Below, one piece after another: positions 1-9,632 of a stretch of DNA of 64,000 nucleotides (positions within the stretch are counted from its first letter, which is position 1; each line of letters begins with the position of its first letter). A model generated the notes under the pieces. It did no database searches. It was not told the origin of the DNA and saw only the letters and a list, made by a program, of their open reading frames with translations. A program made the position numbers and the translations under genes. The DNA comes from Pelobates cultripes (taxonomy: Eukaryota; Chordata; Amphibia; Anura; Pelobatidae): assembly GCA_933207985.1 (NCBI GenBank), contig OW240921.1, positions 96,945,326-97,009,325 on the forward strand, written 5' to 3'.

Positions 1-2
1 TA

Positions 3-89
3 GGTCTGGGAGATGAGCGGATCAAACAGATAGGAAGATGGGAGTCCATTCGGTTCCGCTCATACGTTAGACCGGACAAGTTGGTGTAA
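3..89 (+). CDS. Tyrosine recombinase, C-terminal end (partial)
   Basis: The frame starting at base 3 reads through 28 codons to a TAA at 87-89. The peptide contains the blocks IGRWES and FRSYVRP. In DIRS/Ngaro tyrosine recombinases the tail carries a G-R-W segment followed by the catalytic tyrosine in a Y-x-R-P context, so the TAC at 63-65 is the likely nucleophile. The enzyme would join the circular cDNA to the target without a DDE integrase. Only the last part is visible, with no break in it. The hydrolase frame begins just downstream, as expected for this element order. The family call rests on this short motif plus the context. Confidence 0.7.
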   Translation, partial: GLGDERIKQIGRWESIRFRSYVRPDKLV

Positions 90-108
90 AAGGGGACTGG
101 GGCGTTGT

Positions 109-740
109 TTGTTAAGGGCTCTGCTGTTCACTGTTCTATTTCTTTTAGGTCGTTTGGTATGGCTGATCGGACATTCCTACGTTTATTGGGCGCGGAGGAG
201 GGCCGCGATGAGAAGAGACGGAGCACAACTGGGCTTCCCGGTGGAGGCGGTGGGTCTCACTTGGTTGGGTTTCCGGGGTTTCGGTTGGCAGAGCATCAGT
301 AAGGAACTGTTCAATAGACTGGCATGGGGGTCAGTCCCTAACGTAATTCTGGTTCATGGTGGGGGGAACGATTTAGGCTTGATCCCGCAGCGGGAACTGT
401 TGAGGAGGATGAAGAGGGATCTGGATCGGCTACGTAAGCTGGTTCCTGGCGTGGTAGTGGTCTGGTCCGAGATGGTGCCCGCTTTAATTGGAGACACGCC
501 AGGGATTCGGCTTCGATAGCGCGAAGTAGGGGTAAGGTCAATAAGACCATGGCGGTTTTCGTGAGGCGGATGGGTGGCGTAGTTGTGCGTCACAAGGAGT
601 TGGAATGTATGCTGCCCGGGTATTTTAGGAAGGATGGGGTTCATCTATCTGACGTGGGATCGGATTTACTTAATTTGGGTTTTCAGGATGGTATTGCACA
701 GGCCCTATTTTTGTGTGGTGGGGGTCGCTCATGTTCTTGA
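109..740 (+). pseudogene. Ngaro-associated SGNH/GDSL-type hydrolase, frameshifted
   Basis: Two adjoining frames together cover an SGNH-hydrolase-like domain of about 190 residues. The first (to the stop at 517-519) has the block I nucleophile segment LIGHSY at about 160-180 and a block III segment HGGGND at about 355-372. The second (in frame from about 510, first ATG at 549, ending 740) has the block V segment DGVHLSD with the catalytic Asp-His pair at about 636-656. The switch of frame near 500-510 indicates a one-step indel, so this copy is not expected to make the full protein. Hydrolases of this kind occur in the 3' part of vertebrate Ngaro elements, and a related esterase domain occurs in some CR1/L2 LINEs; their role in transposition is unknown. 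No ATG fits the start: the domain is preceded by a pyrimidine tract ending in AG at 147-148, which could be a splice acceptor. Confidence 0.75.
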
Positions 741-765
741 GGGGGTCAAGTCATGTGCTGTGGCG

Positions 766-1200
766 GAATAGGGCCTGGGTTAAAGAGGATTTAGGTGGAA
801 TAGGAAGTGGGCAGGCCAAGGTCTAGGCTGGACTATGCCGGAGTGGAAAATGGTTTGTAGGTTCTAGCTCATTGGTGGCTACGGATCTGGGGGTGTAGGG
901 GTGTCTGGGTACACCCCTACAGTTAAACATATGGTTATGGGGCCTCTTTGGTAGGCCATGGGTTAAACGTTATGTATTATTGGAATGTTTTATTATGTTA
1001 TTTGGTAGGGTCATTGTCGGGGGTATTGGGCAAGAAGGTCGGACATAATTAATACTTGTGACAATGACCCTAAATTGTTAAATTGTTGAATTAAAATTTT
1101 TAATAAAGCTGTGGACTTTATACTCCAACAGAAATGGTGTCACAGAGTTATTTTATTAAGGTTTTAGCACATGCCGAATAACGACTGTGCACATGTCATG
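766..1200 (+). repeat. Ngaro direct repeat, first copy (B1)
   Basis: Near-identical to 1461-1895 over 435 bases, with only a few substitutions (for example the region around 880-892 against 1574-1587). It contains a short inverted repeat (gtaggggtgt...acacccctac at 895-922) and an AATAAA signal near 1101 that could polyadenylate the element transcript. Confidence 0.9.
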
Positions 1201-1460
1201 AAGCCCATGGAGCAACACAGGAGGGGAGTGGGCCTTTACAAAAGGGCCAGAGAGTTGGCAGGTGAAGTTAAGGTCAAGGGGTGTGGAAAAGTAATGTCTG
1301 GACAGGGGGGGGAGGAGAATAAGGGTTTAAATAACAGCCAATTTGGTGAGCTGGCCTTTTTAATCAAAATCACACTTACTTGATACTTGTCCCTCCCACC
1401 CTACCTTTGTGTTCGGTTGTCTTGTTTGGTAGGTAGTTTCCCGTTTGGTCACAGCGGCGG
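1201..1460 (+). repeat. Spacer between Ngaro repeats (candidate A2)
   Basis: A 260-bp segment between the two 435-bp repeats. In Ngaro architecture this position holds A2, a copy of the element's 5' terminal A1. A1 is outside the window, so the identity is inferred from the layout. Confidence 0.55.
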
Positions 1461-1895
1461 GAATAGGGCCTGGGTTAAAGAGGATTTAGGTGGAATAGGA
1501 AGTGGGCAGGCCAAGGTCTAGGCTGGACTATGCCGGAGTGGAAAATGGTTTGTAGGTTCTAGCTCGTTGGTGGCTACGAATCTGGGAGTGTAGGGGTGTC
1601 TGGGTACACCCCTACAGTTAAACATATGGTTATGGGGCCTCTTTGGTAGGCCATGGGTTAAACGTTATGTATTATTGGAATGTTTTATTATGTTATTTGG
1701 TAGGGCCATTGTCGGGGGTATTGGGCAAGAAGGTCGGACATAATTAATACTTGTGACAATGACCCTAAATTGTTAAATTGTTGAATTAAAATTTTTAATA
1801 AAGCTGTGGACTTTATACTCCAACAGAAATGGTGTCACAGAGTTATTTTATTAAGGTTTTAGCACATGCCGAATAACGACTGTGCACATGTCATG
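1461..1895 (+). repeat. Ngaro direct repeat, second copy (B2)
   Basis: Second copy of 766-1200. It ends at the same base as the first copy (both end in ...cacatgtcatg), after which the sequences diverge, so 1895 is probably the element's right end. Confidence 0.9.
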
Positions 1896-2347
1896 TGATT
1901 TAGCTCCTAAATGGCAGATGACTGAGCACTGAGACTGCAGGAGTATGATCGATACACTACACTGCAGGCACCCAGACTACTTCAGCTGATTGAAGTGGTC
2001 TGGGTGCAAATTACCATTACCCTTAAACCTGAGTATGTAAGTATTGCAGTTTTTATAAACCAGACAGCCACTAGTGGGACTTCCTGGATTGAAACTGACC
2101 TTTGGTCTGTTATCTGACGCTAGACCTCCTCATGCTCTGCATTTTTCCCTATAAAAATAGCATTGAATAATGCTTTCCTATGGGGAAATCCTAATCCGAG
2201 CAAGGCCATTGTGCATTAGTTTTCCCCTGCCGTTGGGGAGGAGCGTGGACGGAGCTAAGCCAGTGCTGAGGGACATTGGCACTGGACCCAGGTAAGTGAC
2301 AGAAGGGGCTATTAACCCTTTCTGCTCCACTGAAGGGGGGAAAGGTG
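1896..2347. mobile_element. TTAA-type foldback element, left fragment of a nest
   Basis: Begins with a segment also seen at 51780-51810 (tgatttagctcctaaatggc, against tgatttaactcctaaatgac there), followed by a hairpin (gcacccagactacttcagc...tgaagtggtctgggtgc, about 1968-2008) typical of this family. It is cut at 2347 by the hAT-like insertion and resumes at 5295. Its own left end is not visible because the Ngaro element abuts it. No coding potential. Confidence 0.55.
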
Positions 2348-2591
2348 CAGGACCGGACTGGGAATTAAAAGCAGCCCTGGAAAAAAAATATTTACCAGCC
2401 CCATAATGCGTCACACCAGCATAGTGTGCAGATACAGAGTTAGAAAAGAGAACTTAAAATTAAAAATTATTACTCCAATGTAAAAAAAAAGCACCCATAG
2501 GCTTCAAAATAAACAAAAGTGCAGATTTATTTTAAGCAGACGTGCCTTTGCATGTAATCAATGTTTCAGTCCAACTACCTTAACAAATTAA

Positions 2592-3085
2592 AGGACCACT
2601 CTAGGCACCCAGACCACTTCAGCTTAATGAAGTGGTCTGGGTGCCAGGTCCTTCTAGGGTTAACCCATTTTTTCATAATTATAGCAGTTTCAGAGAAACT
2701 GCTATAATTATGAATGGGTTAAGCCTTTCCCCTAATCCTCTAGTGGCTGTCTCATTGACAGCCACTAGAGGCGCTTGCGTGCTTCTCACTGTGAAAATCA
2801 CAGTGAGAGCACGCCAGCGTCCATAGGAAAGCATTGTAAATGCTTTCCTATGAGACCGGCTGAATGCGCGCGCAGCTCTTGCCGCGCGTGCGCATTCAGC
2901 CGGCGGGGCGGATCGGAGGCGGAGAGGAGGAGGAGAGCTCTCCGCCCAGTTCTGGAAAAAGGTAAGTTTTTACCCCTTTCCCCCTTCCAGTGCCGGGCGG
3001 GAGGGGGTCCCTGAGGGTGGGGGCACCCTCAGGGCACTATAGTGCCAGGAAAACAAGTATGTTTTCCTGGCACTATTGTGGTCCT
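2592..3085. mobile_element. TTAA-flanked foldback element inserted in the hAT-like element
   Basis: Flanked by TTAA at 2588-2591 and 3086-3089. The ends AGGACCACTCTAG and ATTGTGGTCCT form an imperfect terminal inverted repeat. Just inside each end is a strong hairpin: ggcacccagaccacttcag / tgaagtggtctgggtgcc on the left and agtgccaggaaaac / gttttcctggcact on the right. The GC-rich middle (2850-2920) has a further inverted repeat around cattcagccgg. Sequence of the same family, reversed, is at 61919-62311. The TTAA target suggests mobilisation by a piggyBac-type transposase, which is inference. Confidence 0.75.
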
Positions 3086-3589
3086 TTAAGGAAAGCTTGG
3101 TAATGGGACTGAAATGGTGAATGTATGTAGGGCACAACTGTAAAAAAATGACGTTATCTTGTTTATTTTGAAGTCCTGTGGGTGCGCTCTTCATTTTAAA
3201 TATGTTATTGTGATGGAGTCTGCACCTAGCAACAAGACTGGGCCAATATCTGCTCATTACATATAGTACATATTAATGAAATTTATCTGTGTATTATGCA
3301 TATATAAATGTACATTAATATATGTGTAAATATAATAGGTATATATATATAAATATAAATAAAACTAATACACATTAATATACATGTCATATACCAGTGG
3401 TGGATCCAGAGCCTGATCCCAGCAGGGGCACTTGTAGATTATTTAAAGAAATAATCCATGCACAATAACCACTACTGCTCTGTGTAGTTGTTATGGTGCA
3501 AGGAGTGCCGGGACCCCCTCCCAGAGTAAGTAGTCAAACCGTTTAAGAACAGTTTGACAACTTACCAGGGGTCTGCTGGGATATGGGGC

Positions 3590-3830
3590 TGTAGTAGGGT
3601 ATAGGAGCAGTGGTGCAATGTGTGAGGGGTGTAGTGTGTGTGAAAGGTTCAGTGTATGTGTGTGTGGGGGGGTGTAGTGTGTGAATGTGTACGGTGTGTG
3701 GGGCAATGTGTGTATGGGGGGCTGTGTATGTGTGTGGGGGGCAATGTGTGTATGGGGGCAGTGTATGAATAGGTATGGTGTGTGGGGGGGCAGTGTGTGT
3801 ATAGGGGGCAGTGTGTGCCGCACGGTGCCT
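3590..3830 (+). repeat. GTGTGTATGGGGG-type minisatellite
   Basis: Irregular tandem array of GTGTG and GTATGGGGGC motifs within the hAT-like element. Long open frames here are low-complexity shadows. Confidence 0.8.
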
Positions 3831-3999
3831 GTGGAATGGGGAGGGAGATTGGCTGGCAGGGGAGAACCTCGTGGGGGGGAAATTGCCCTGTTGCCTCCCC
3901 CCCCAGATCCACCAGTGATATATATAGACCCTCTGTGTGCTTTTTTGTCTCCCCCCAGTCACTCTGTATGTTTCTTTTTCCCCCTCACTGCTCCTCTGT

Positions 4000-4795
4000 G
4001 TCCATGTCTCCCCTCTCCTTTCCAGTCTCTCTCTTCCCCCTCTGCCTTTTTCTCTCCCTCCCCTTGTGTGTCTCTCTCCTTTACCCCTCTGCCTCTTTCT
4101 CCCCCTCCCCTTGTGTGTCTCTCCCTTCCCCTCTGCCTCTATCTCCCCCCTCCCTTGTGTGTCTCTCTCCTTTCCCCTCTGCCTCTCTTTCCCCCCCTCC
4201 TTGTGTGTCTCTCTCCTTTCCCCTCTGCCTCTCTCTCCCCCTCCTCTTGTGTGTCTCTTTCCTTTCCCCTCTGTCTCTTTCTTCCCCCTCCCCTTGTGTG
4301 TCTCCCTCCTTTACCCCTCTGCCTCTTTCTCCTCTCCCCTTGTGTGTCTCTCTTCTTTCCACCTCTCCCTCTTTCTCCCCCTCCCCTTGTGTGTCTCTCT
4401 CCTTCCCCCTCTGCCTCTTTCTCCCCCTCCCCTTGTGTGTCTCTCTCCTTTCCCCCTCTGTCTCTTTCTCCCACTCCCCTTGTGAGTCTCTCTCCTTTCC
4501 CCCTCTTCCTCTTTCTCCCCCTCCCCTTGTGTGTCTCTCTCCTTTCCCCCTCTGTCTTTCTTCCCCTCCCCTTGTGTGTCTCTTTCTCCCCCTCCCCTTG
4601 TGTGTCTCTCTCCTTTCCCCTCTTTCTCCCCCTCCCCTTGTGTGTCTCTCTCCTTTCCCCTCTTTCTCCCCCTCCCCTTGTGTGTCTCTCTCCTTTCCCC
4701 CTCTGTCTCTTTCTCCCCCTCCCCTTGTGTGTCTCTCTCCTTTCCCCCTCTGTCTCTTTCTCCCTTTTTCCCTGTGTCTATTCCCCCTCTGTTTG
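4000..4795 (+). repeat. Polypyrimidine minisatellite, 43-48 bp unit
   Basis: About 16 tandem units, each containing ccccttgtgtgtctctctcc followed by a C/T-rich run (tttcccctctgcctctttct). One strand is almost pure pyrimidine. The long frames (371 and 374 residues on plus, and minus-strand frames rich in Arg, Glu and Gly) are products of the tandem repeat and not genes. Confidence 0.95.
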
Positions 4796-4866
4796 ATTTC
4801 CCCCCTCCCCTTGTGTCTCTATATTCCCTGTCTTCCCCCTCCCATTTACCTGAGAGGAGTCAGGGG

Positions 4867-5157
4867 GGCCGGCCGCATTTCACGCTTGAGCCGCCGGGCC
4901 AGGTAGAAGCCTCACCGGTCCGGCGACACTCCTGTCACTAATGGGTGAGGAGTGAAGAAGGAGGAGGGAGGAGCATGTCTCTGTACCATGCTCCCTCGCG
5001 GTTCCCACAATCCCCAGCACAGGAACCGCGAGGGAGCATGGTACAGAGACATGCTCCTCCCTCCTCCTTCTTCACTCCTCAGCATCACCTGACAGGAGTG
5101 CCGCTGGACCGGCGAGGCTGCCACCCGGCCCGGTGGCTCCAGCGTGGAATGCGGCCG
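4867..5157. repeat. Large palindrome with 60-bp perfect inner arms
   Basis: The inner arms 4946-5005 and 5022-5081 appear perfectly complementary over 60 bases with a 16-base spacer. Outward the symmetry continues with mismatches to about 4867 and 5157 (for example ggccgcattt against gaatgcggcc). It lies near the right end of the hAT-like element. Confidence 0.9.
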
Positions 5158-5294
5158 CCAGCTCACCGGCCCCCTCAGAGTGTGTGCCACCGGACCGGCC
5201 ACCCGGTGGCACAAACATGCTCAGCGCAGCCCCCAGATGCCGCTGCCCAACGGGAAATTTCCCGGTATCCCGGTGGGCCAGTCCGGCCCTGGAA

Positions 5295-5377
5295 AGGGGA
5301 GGGGGGCTGGTCCTTGACAAAGGGGAAAGCTATAGCGCCAGGAAAACAAGTTTGTTTTCCAGCACTATAGTTTCCCT
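5295..5377. mobile_element. TTAA-type element, right fragment of the nest
   Basis: Resumes the element broken at 2347. It contains the family's terminal hairpin (ccaggaaaacaag...tttgttttcc) and ends ...ctatagtttccct followed by TTAA at 5378-5381. The split by an insertion with an 8-bp duplication gives the relative age: this element came first. Confidence 0.7.
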
Positions 5378-5381
5378 TTAA

Positions 5382-6698
5382 TCTAAAGTTGTTTAGGAGA
5401 CTATAATGTCCCTTTAAATGTAGAAATCCACCCTCCTTTGTCATGTAACTCTATGCTTTTCTGTCAATCATTGTTATAAGCTCTCTCCTTTACACCTGGT
5501 AGACAGCATAGAGAAAACGTACAGGGAAGAGGAGAAATGAAACAATATTTCTATTTCGCCTCTTCATAACAATGTTTGCCTGGCTTTGCCTTGTCTGAAT
5601 TGGATTATAATGTCACATGCTTAATCTTTAACATCAATTTAAAAGAAAACAGAGCATCTCATAAACAAAGTTTAATACAAGCTGTAGATTATTTTAAATG
5701 TTTTTGTAAATAGTGTAAGTTCTCTTTTAAGCTTTTTTCATCATGCATTTAATTAAACTACTGTATTATAATTTGCCTTAAATTACAACATTACCCCTAC
5801 TAATAGACTTTTCACGAGCGGTCCAGAATGCTGGCTTGTTTTATTTGAGTTCTGTTTTATATTTTGTTTCCTTCCAAGGTCCAGTGCCTTTGTTAATAGT
5901 TTTACAAATTGTACATTGGCGTTTGTTTGAGATCTTTCCTTGCTGTTAAAACATAATTCTTAAATAAAATTCTAGTCATTTTTTCTTTTACGAGAGGTTA
6001 GAAGGAATCTAATCCTGAATAATTTGAGTACTGGAAAGAAAAACAAAACTGTAACAGGATTTCAATACGTTGTGATTTGTAAAGCTTTGTGAGGTTAGGG
6101 AAGGGTGAGATAAGCCAGCAAATGCATGTCTTATTGGGATGTAAGAGTTGCCAAGTATGAGCAACGATCAGGAGATAGATAGATGTGTTCCCATGATCCC
6201 TCATCTTAACCAGCATTGTACGTTTAATTGGATCATCAGTGAAGAATTGAAGCATTCCATCCAGGCAAGCACTTACATATATCAAAGAAATATACATGTC
6301 TTCTTCACATTATTCACAGAACGTCAAGCATGCAAGAATTCTACTACTGGTTTAATGGAGGAAAAAAAAAAACCAACTATTTATTTGTTACACATAATGT
6401 CACAAGCAATACGAACTGACTAAAACACAGTATTTCTGTTGTTGTAATAAGGCTACATGTGGCAATCATGTTGCTTTCATCATACATCACGGTAGGCAGA
6501 TTATTCTCTTTTAAAATTGTTTATTTATAATTCTTTCCTCACTCATTCCTGGTGATGGACCAGTGCTACTTGAGTCACATCAGCAGTGTGGGAGAAGGGC
6601 TGCTGCCTCTATAGATGGAGAAGGTTTCAGGCCTGGGATGTATGTTTATTGTGATATTATATATATAAAATATAAAATCATTTAAAGCGGGGAACAGC
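5382..6698. other. Unassigned AT-rich DNA
   Basis: I see no gene or clear repeat structure. A short degenerate TTAA-type end (ctataatgtccctttaa) lies at about 5400-5416. The 91- and 99-residue frames at 5998-6423 overlap on opposite strands and show no domain. Confidence 0.6.
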
Positions 6699-7080
6699 CA
6701 GGGCCGGATTTACATCACGAGCACCAGTAGGCACAGAATTCCCAAACGACCACCCCCAATACCTTCCACCTTCCAAACTATTTAAAAAAATACTTGGATT
6801 TTTAAAATGTGATAAAAATTGTTGTGTATACACAGACATAAAGAGTGAGTGTTTGTATAGTGTGCATGCATGTGCAGCAGTGTGTATAAATGTCTGAGTG
6901 CATGTCAGTGTGTATGTAATTTTGTGTGTCAGTTTGTGTATGTGTATGTAGACTGAGTGTAGCAGTATGTGAATGTGTGTAAAGTGTTGGTAGTAGCAGT
7001 ATTTATTATTAGAACTTTAAAAAAAAAAAAAAAAATTAAAGGAGCTGCCCTACTTCTCCCCAATCCTTTGCATAATCCAC
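6699..7080 (+). mobile_element. Short hAT-like element, left end CAGGGCCGG
   Basis: Starts CAGGGCCGGATTTACAT at 6699, the end type seen at 2348 and 57825, followed by a GTGTGT-rich tract (6835-6990) and an A-run at 7020-7035. The right end and target duplication could not be fixed. Confidence 0.4.
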
Positions 7081-7091
7081 AAACACATTAA

Positions 7092-7193
7092 AGAGATAGG
7101 ATAGGCACCAAAATAACTTTAGCCTAATAAAGCAGTTTTGATGTATAGATCATGACCCTGCAATCTCACTGCTAAATTACCTATAGTATTCCT
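7092..7193. mobile_element. Short TTAA-flanked element
   Basis: 102 bp between TTAA at 7088-7091 and 7194-7197. It shares the phrases taataaagcagtttt and gtatagatcatg with the copies at 46005 and 51380, and ends ctatagtattcct. An internally deleted family member. Confidence 0.7.
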
Positions 7194-7306
7194 TTAATAA
7201 TCAGCAAAGAAATAAACAAAAAGCAAAATGAGGAGAAAAGGAATGGCATCACCACTTAAATAATACACCCCTATTTATAGCGAGTGCTCAGTCTACGGAT
7301 TATGGC

Positions 7307-8186
7307 TGTGACGGTAGTAATATGTATCACTGTCTAGTATTCCCTTTTTCCCCAATAGCAGAATAATCACAATAATCCACAGGGTAAAATAACGCTGGTA
7401 TCGCCAAATAATCCACACATGAGCCAAAGCTTAATGCTGGAACAAGACTGATTTACTGGAAGCAACAGGCATTCAATTTATACAGTAACAGACTCCTACT
7501 CTGGGCCAGGCTAGATAACTGAGTTTCAGTAACATACTAAACTCAATTATCTGCTGGCCAGAAACATTACAATTTTCAACATTTTTAGAAAAATACTTTC
7601 TGCATAACATAGAAATATATATCGTGTGGAAGTTTGACAGGCTCGCCATGTGGTGGTATCCGATTTAGAATTCCATGAAATCAGTAGTAAGAGCTGGTCT
7701 CCATTCGTGCAGAATTACACGAAAACTACCATAGATATGTTGCAGCTGGTTACATGAGAGTGCTCCCCTTGTTCGGTAGATTAAAACTCCCGAACACCAG
7801 TTTGATACTATGGGTGGAAATAGGTCAGATGGGACTTCCATAATGACCGGGTGTTCATGTGATTACTATGCCGAAAACAGTTCCAGGCAATCCACGAGTA
7901 AGTCCCGCTGACCGCATTCAGGAGATTTAAGTTGGCCGCCATCCTTTGATCTCGCCACGTGTTCATATGCCGAATGGCGGCCACCTAGGAGCACTCAATT
8001 AAGTTGTGGTTTTTCATGTGGTTACTCAGTGTTCTAAGTTCTCATTGCTACCCAGGGTGGTCTCCGTTCGGTAGAACGAATACATTTCCCGAACACATAA
8101 TTAAAACGAATCGTTCCAAAGCAGTTAAAGAGCAGGGAGAGGACACAACCGAATGAACACAGGTAAATACAGGGAAATCCTTTACA
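7307..8186 (-). repeat. Gypsy 3' LTR (left copy, 880 bp)
   Basis: Reads TGTGACGG...TTTACA on plus, so TGTAAAGG...CCGTCACA in element orientation. Compared with the right LTR it has extra segments around 7485-7540, 7695-7740 and 7930-8095, but lacks the ~85 bp found at about 13017-13100. Confidence 0.92.
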
Positions 8187-8210
8187 ATGGCCCCCCCTTT
8201 TCTCCCTGCT
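8187..8210 (-). promoter_or_regulatory. Polypurine tract of the gypsy element
   Basis: Directly inside the 3' LTR the minus strand reads a purine run of the type GGGAGAAAAGGGGGGG, the standard primer site for plus-strand DNA synthesis. It confirms the element's minus orientation. Confidence 0.8.
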
Positions 8211-8267
8211 CTGCCAGACCCGGTTGGACCTTTCCTGGTCCAGTAGGGTTGACGGGAAATCCAAGTT

Positions 8268-8700
8268 TTAGTCTGATGCCAGGTCAGTTTGGCGTGACAG
8301 CCCGTCTGCATTCCCGTTTTGCTTGCCTGGGCGATAATGGATAGTAAAGTCATAAGGTTGTAGGGCAAGGCTCCAGCGCAGCAAACGGGCACTATCCTCT
8401 GAGACCCGGTTGAGCCAGACCAAGGGATTGTGGTCAGTGATGAGGGTGAAGGCACGGCCATAGAGATAGGGAGTGAGTTTTTTGAGGGCCCAGACCAATG
8501 CCAGACACTCCTTCTCAATGGCCTCATAACTGACCTCCCTTGGCAACAGCTTCTGACTCAGGTAGGCTACCGGGTGCTCTCCTCCGTCCTCTCCGATCTG
8601 GCTTAATACTGCCCCCAGTCCAAACATTGAAGCGTCTGTGTGGACAATAAATCTTTTGTTAGGATCTGGGGCAGCTAACACCGGAGCATTGACAAGAGCA
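8268..8700 (-). pseudogene. Gypsy RNase H domain
   Basis: Minus-strand frame of about 137 residues with typical Ty3/gypsy RNase H blocks in order: FIVHTDAS (first catalytic Asp), AYLSQKL, EKECLALVWAL (catalytic Glu), TDHNPLVWL (Asp) and RPGKQNGNADGLSR. It would degrade the RNA strand of the RNA/DNA hybrid during reverse transcription. This piece is open, but the link to the RT frame upstream is broken near 8660-8700, where a T-run marks a probable indel. It is the last Pol domain before the polypurine tract. Confidence 0.93.
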
Positions 8701-8779
8701 TTTTTTTAACGCTTGGAAAGCCACCTCACACTCCGGGGACCACAGGACTTGTTGGAGTAACTTCTTTTTGGTTAAGTCA

Positions 8780-9565
8780 GTCAGGGGTTTGGCCAGGGCG
8801 CTATAATCCGGTACAAAGCATCTGTAATAGCCAGCTGTCCCCAAGAAGGCCATGAATTAGCAACGACCTCGATCTTAGCCGGCTCTGGCCGTTGTTTACC
8901 ACACCCAACTCGGTGGCCCAAATATTGCACCTCCGCCATACCAATGTGGCACTTGTCTGGTTTCAAGGTTAAATCAGCTCCACTAATCCTGTCTAATAAT
9001 GTTCCAGGTGTGCTTCCCAGGTATCGCTATAGATGGCGATATTGTCCAGGTAGACACACGCATAGTCCTGGAGACCTTCCAACAGGCGGTCCACCATTCG
9101 TTGGAAGGTGGCTGTGGCGTACTTCATCCCGAACGGCATAACCCGGAATTGGTATAGGCCGAACGGTATTATGAACTCTGACTTGGGTACCGCATCTTCT
9201 GCTAGGGGGATCTGCCAGTATCCCTTACATAGGTCTATCGTGGTCAGATACTTCCCTGTAGAGATGCGGTCAAGCAGCTCGTCCATCCGTGGCATCGGAT
9301 AGGCATCTGTGACTGTTTTGTCATTGAGTCGCCGGTAATCTACACAAAAGTGGGTCGTACCGTCCCGTTTTGGTACTAAGACTACAGGTGAGGCCCAAGG
9401 ACTGTCCGAATGCTCCGTTACCCAAAGTCAAAGCATTTTGTCAATTTCTTTCCGCATCCCGTCTCGGACAGCTTCGGGAATGTGGTAGGGGGGCTGCCTT
9501 AGGGGCGCCTGCTCCGGTGTGTTGACTTTGTGAACGCTAGCGGGGTATACCTGGGCTCCTGAGAG
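8780..9565 (-). pseudogene. Gypsy reverse transcriptase, broken, active-site Asp changed
   Basis: Minus-strand fragments cover the RT domain: HFCVDYRRLND (about 9320-9355), the palm segment LTTIDLCKGYWQIPL, PFGLYQFRVMPFGM, and the active-site segment CVYLDNIAIYSD (about 9030-9065), then YLGHRVG and FLGTAGYYRCFVPDYS of the thumb/connection. The expected YLDD box reads YLDN, so the second catalytic aspartate is lost by one G-to-A type change. Stops and shifts separate the fragments (near 8850-8970 and 9295). RT lies downstream of integrase here. Confidence 0.93.
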
Positions 9566-9632
9566 AACGTGGCCTGTTTGGCTTCCAGTAAGCGGATAGC
9601 TTGTGCCCTCTTTTGGGGCTCCAGCTGTTCCC

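Larger units (their letters stand above)
1..1895 (+). mobile_element. Ngaro-type tyrosine-recombinase retrotransposon, 3' part
   Basis: The 3' portion of a DIRS-order retrotransposon; the left part lies outside the window. Seen in order: the C-terminus of a tyrosine recombinase (3-89), an SGNH-hydrolase reading frame broken by one frameshift (about 109-740), a 435-bp repeat (766-1200), a 260-bp spacer (1201-1460) and a second copy of the 435-bp repeat (1461-1895). This matches the Ngaro 'split direct repeat' plan A1-genes-B1-A2-B2, with B1 and B2 being the 435-bp copies and A2 the spacer. Such elements integrate through a circular DNA using the recombinase instead of an integrase. Right after 1895 comes sequence of a TTAA-type foldback element, so the Ngaro copy seems to sit inside or beside it. 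The A1 copy cannot be checked here. Confidence 0.8.
2348..5294. mobile_element. hAT-like non-autonomous element with minisatellites and palindrome
   Basis: The left end CAGGACCGGACTGG and right end CCAGTCCGGCCCTG are inverted repeats (13 of 14 match). They are flanked by gaaaggtg (2340-2347) and gaaagggg (5295-5302), an 8-bp target duplication with one difference. An end of the form CAGGGCCGG and an 8-bp duplication are hAT features. Inside are a TTAA element (2592-3085), two minisatellite tracts and a ~290-bp palindrome. No transposase. The same plan occurs at 57825-59201. Confidence 0.65.

Noticed and set aside
1171..1383. 70-residue frame across the Ngaro repeat and spacer
   Set aside because: Spans the repeat/spacer boundary and has no similarity to Ngaro proteins.
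4081..4474. Arg/Glu/Gly-rich minus frames
   Set aside because: Reverse strand of the polypyrimidine minisatellite.
3681..4906. Two overlapping frames of 371 and 374 residues rich in Pro, Ser, Leu and Cys
   Set aside because: They translate a tandem C/T-rich minisatellite, and all frames through it stay open. No domain and no gene context.
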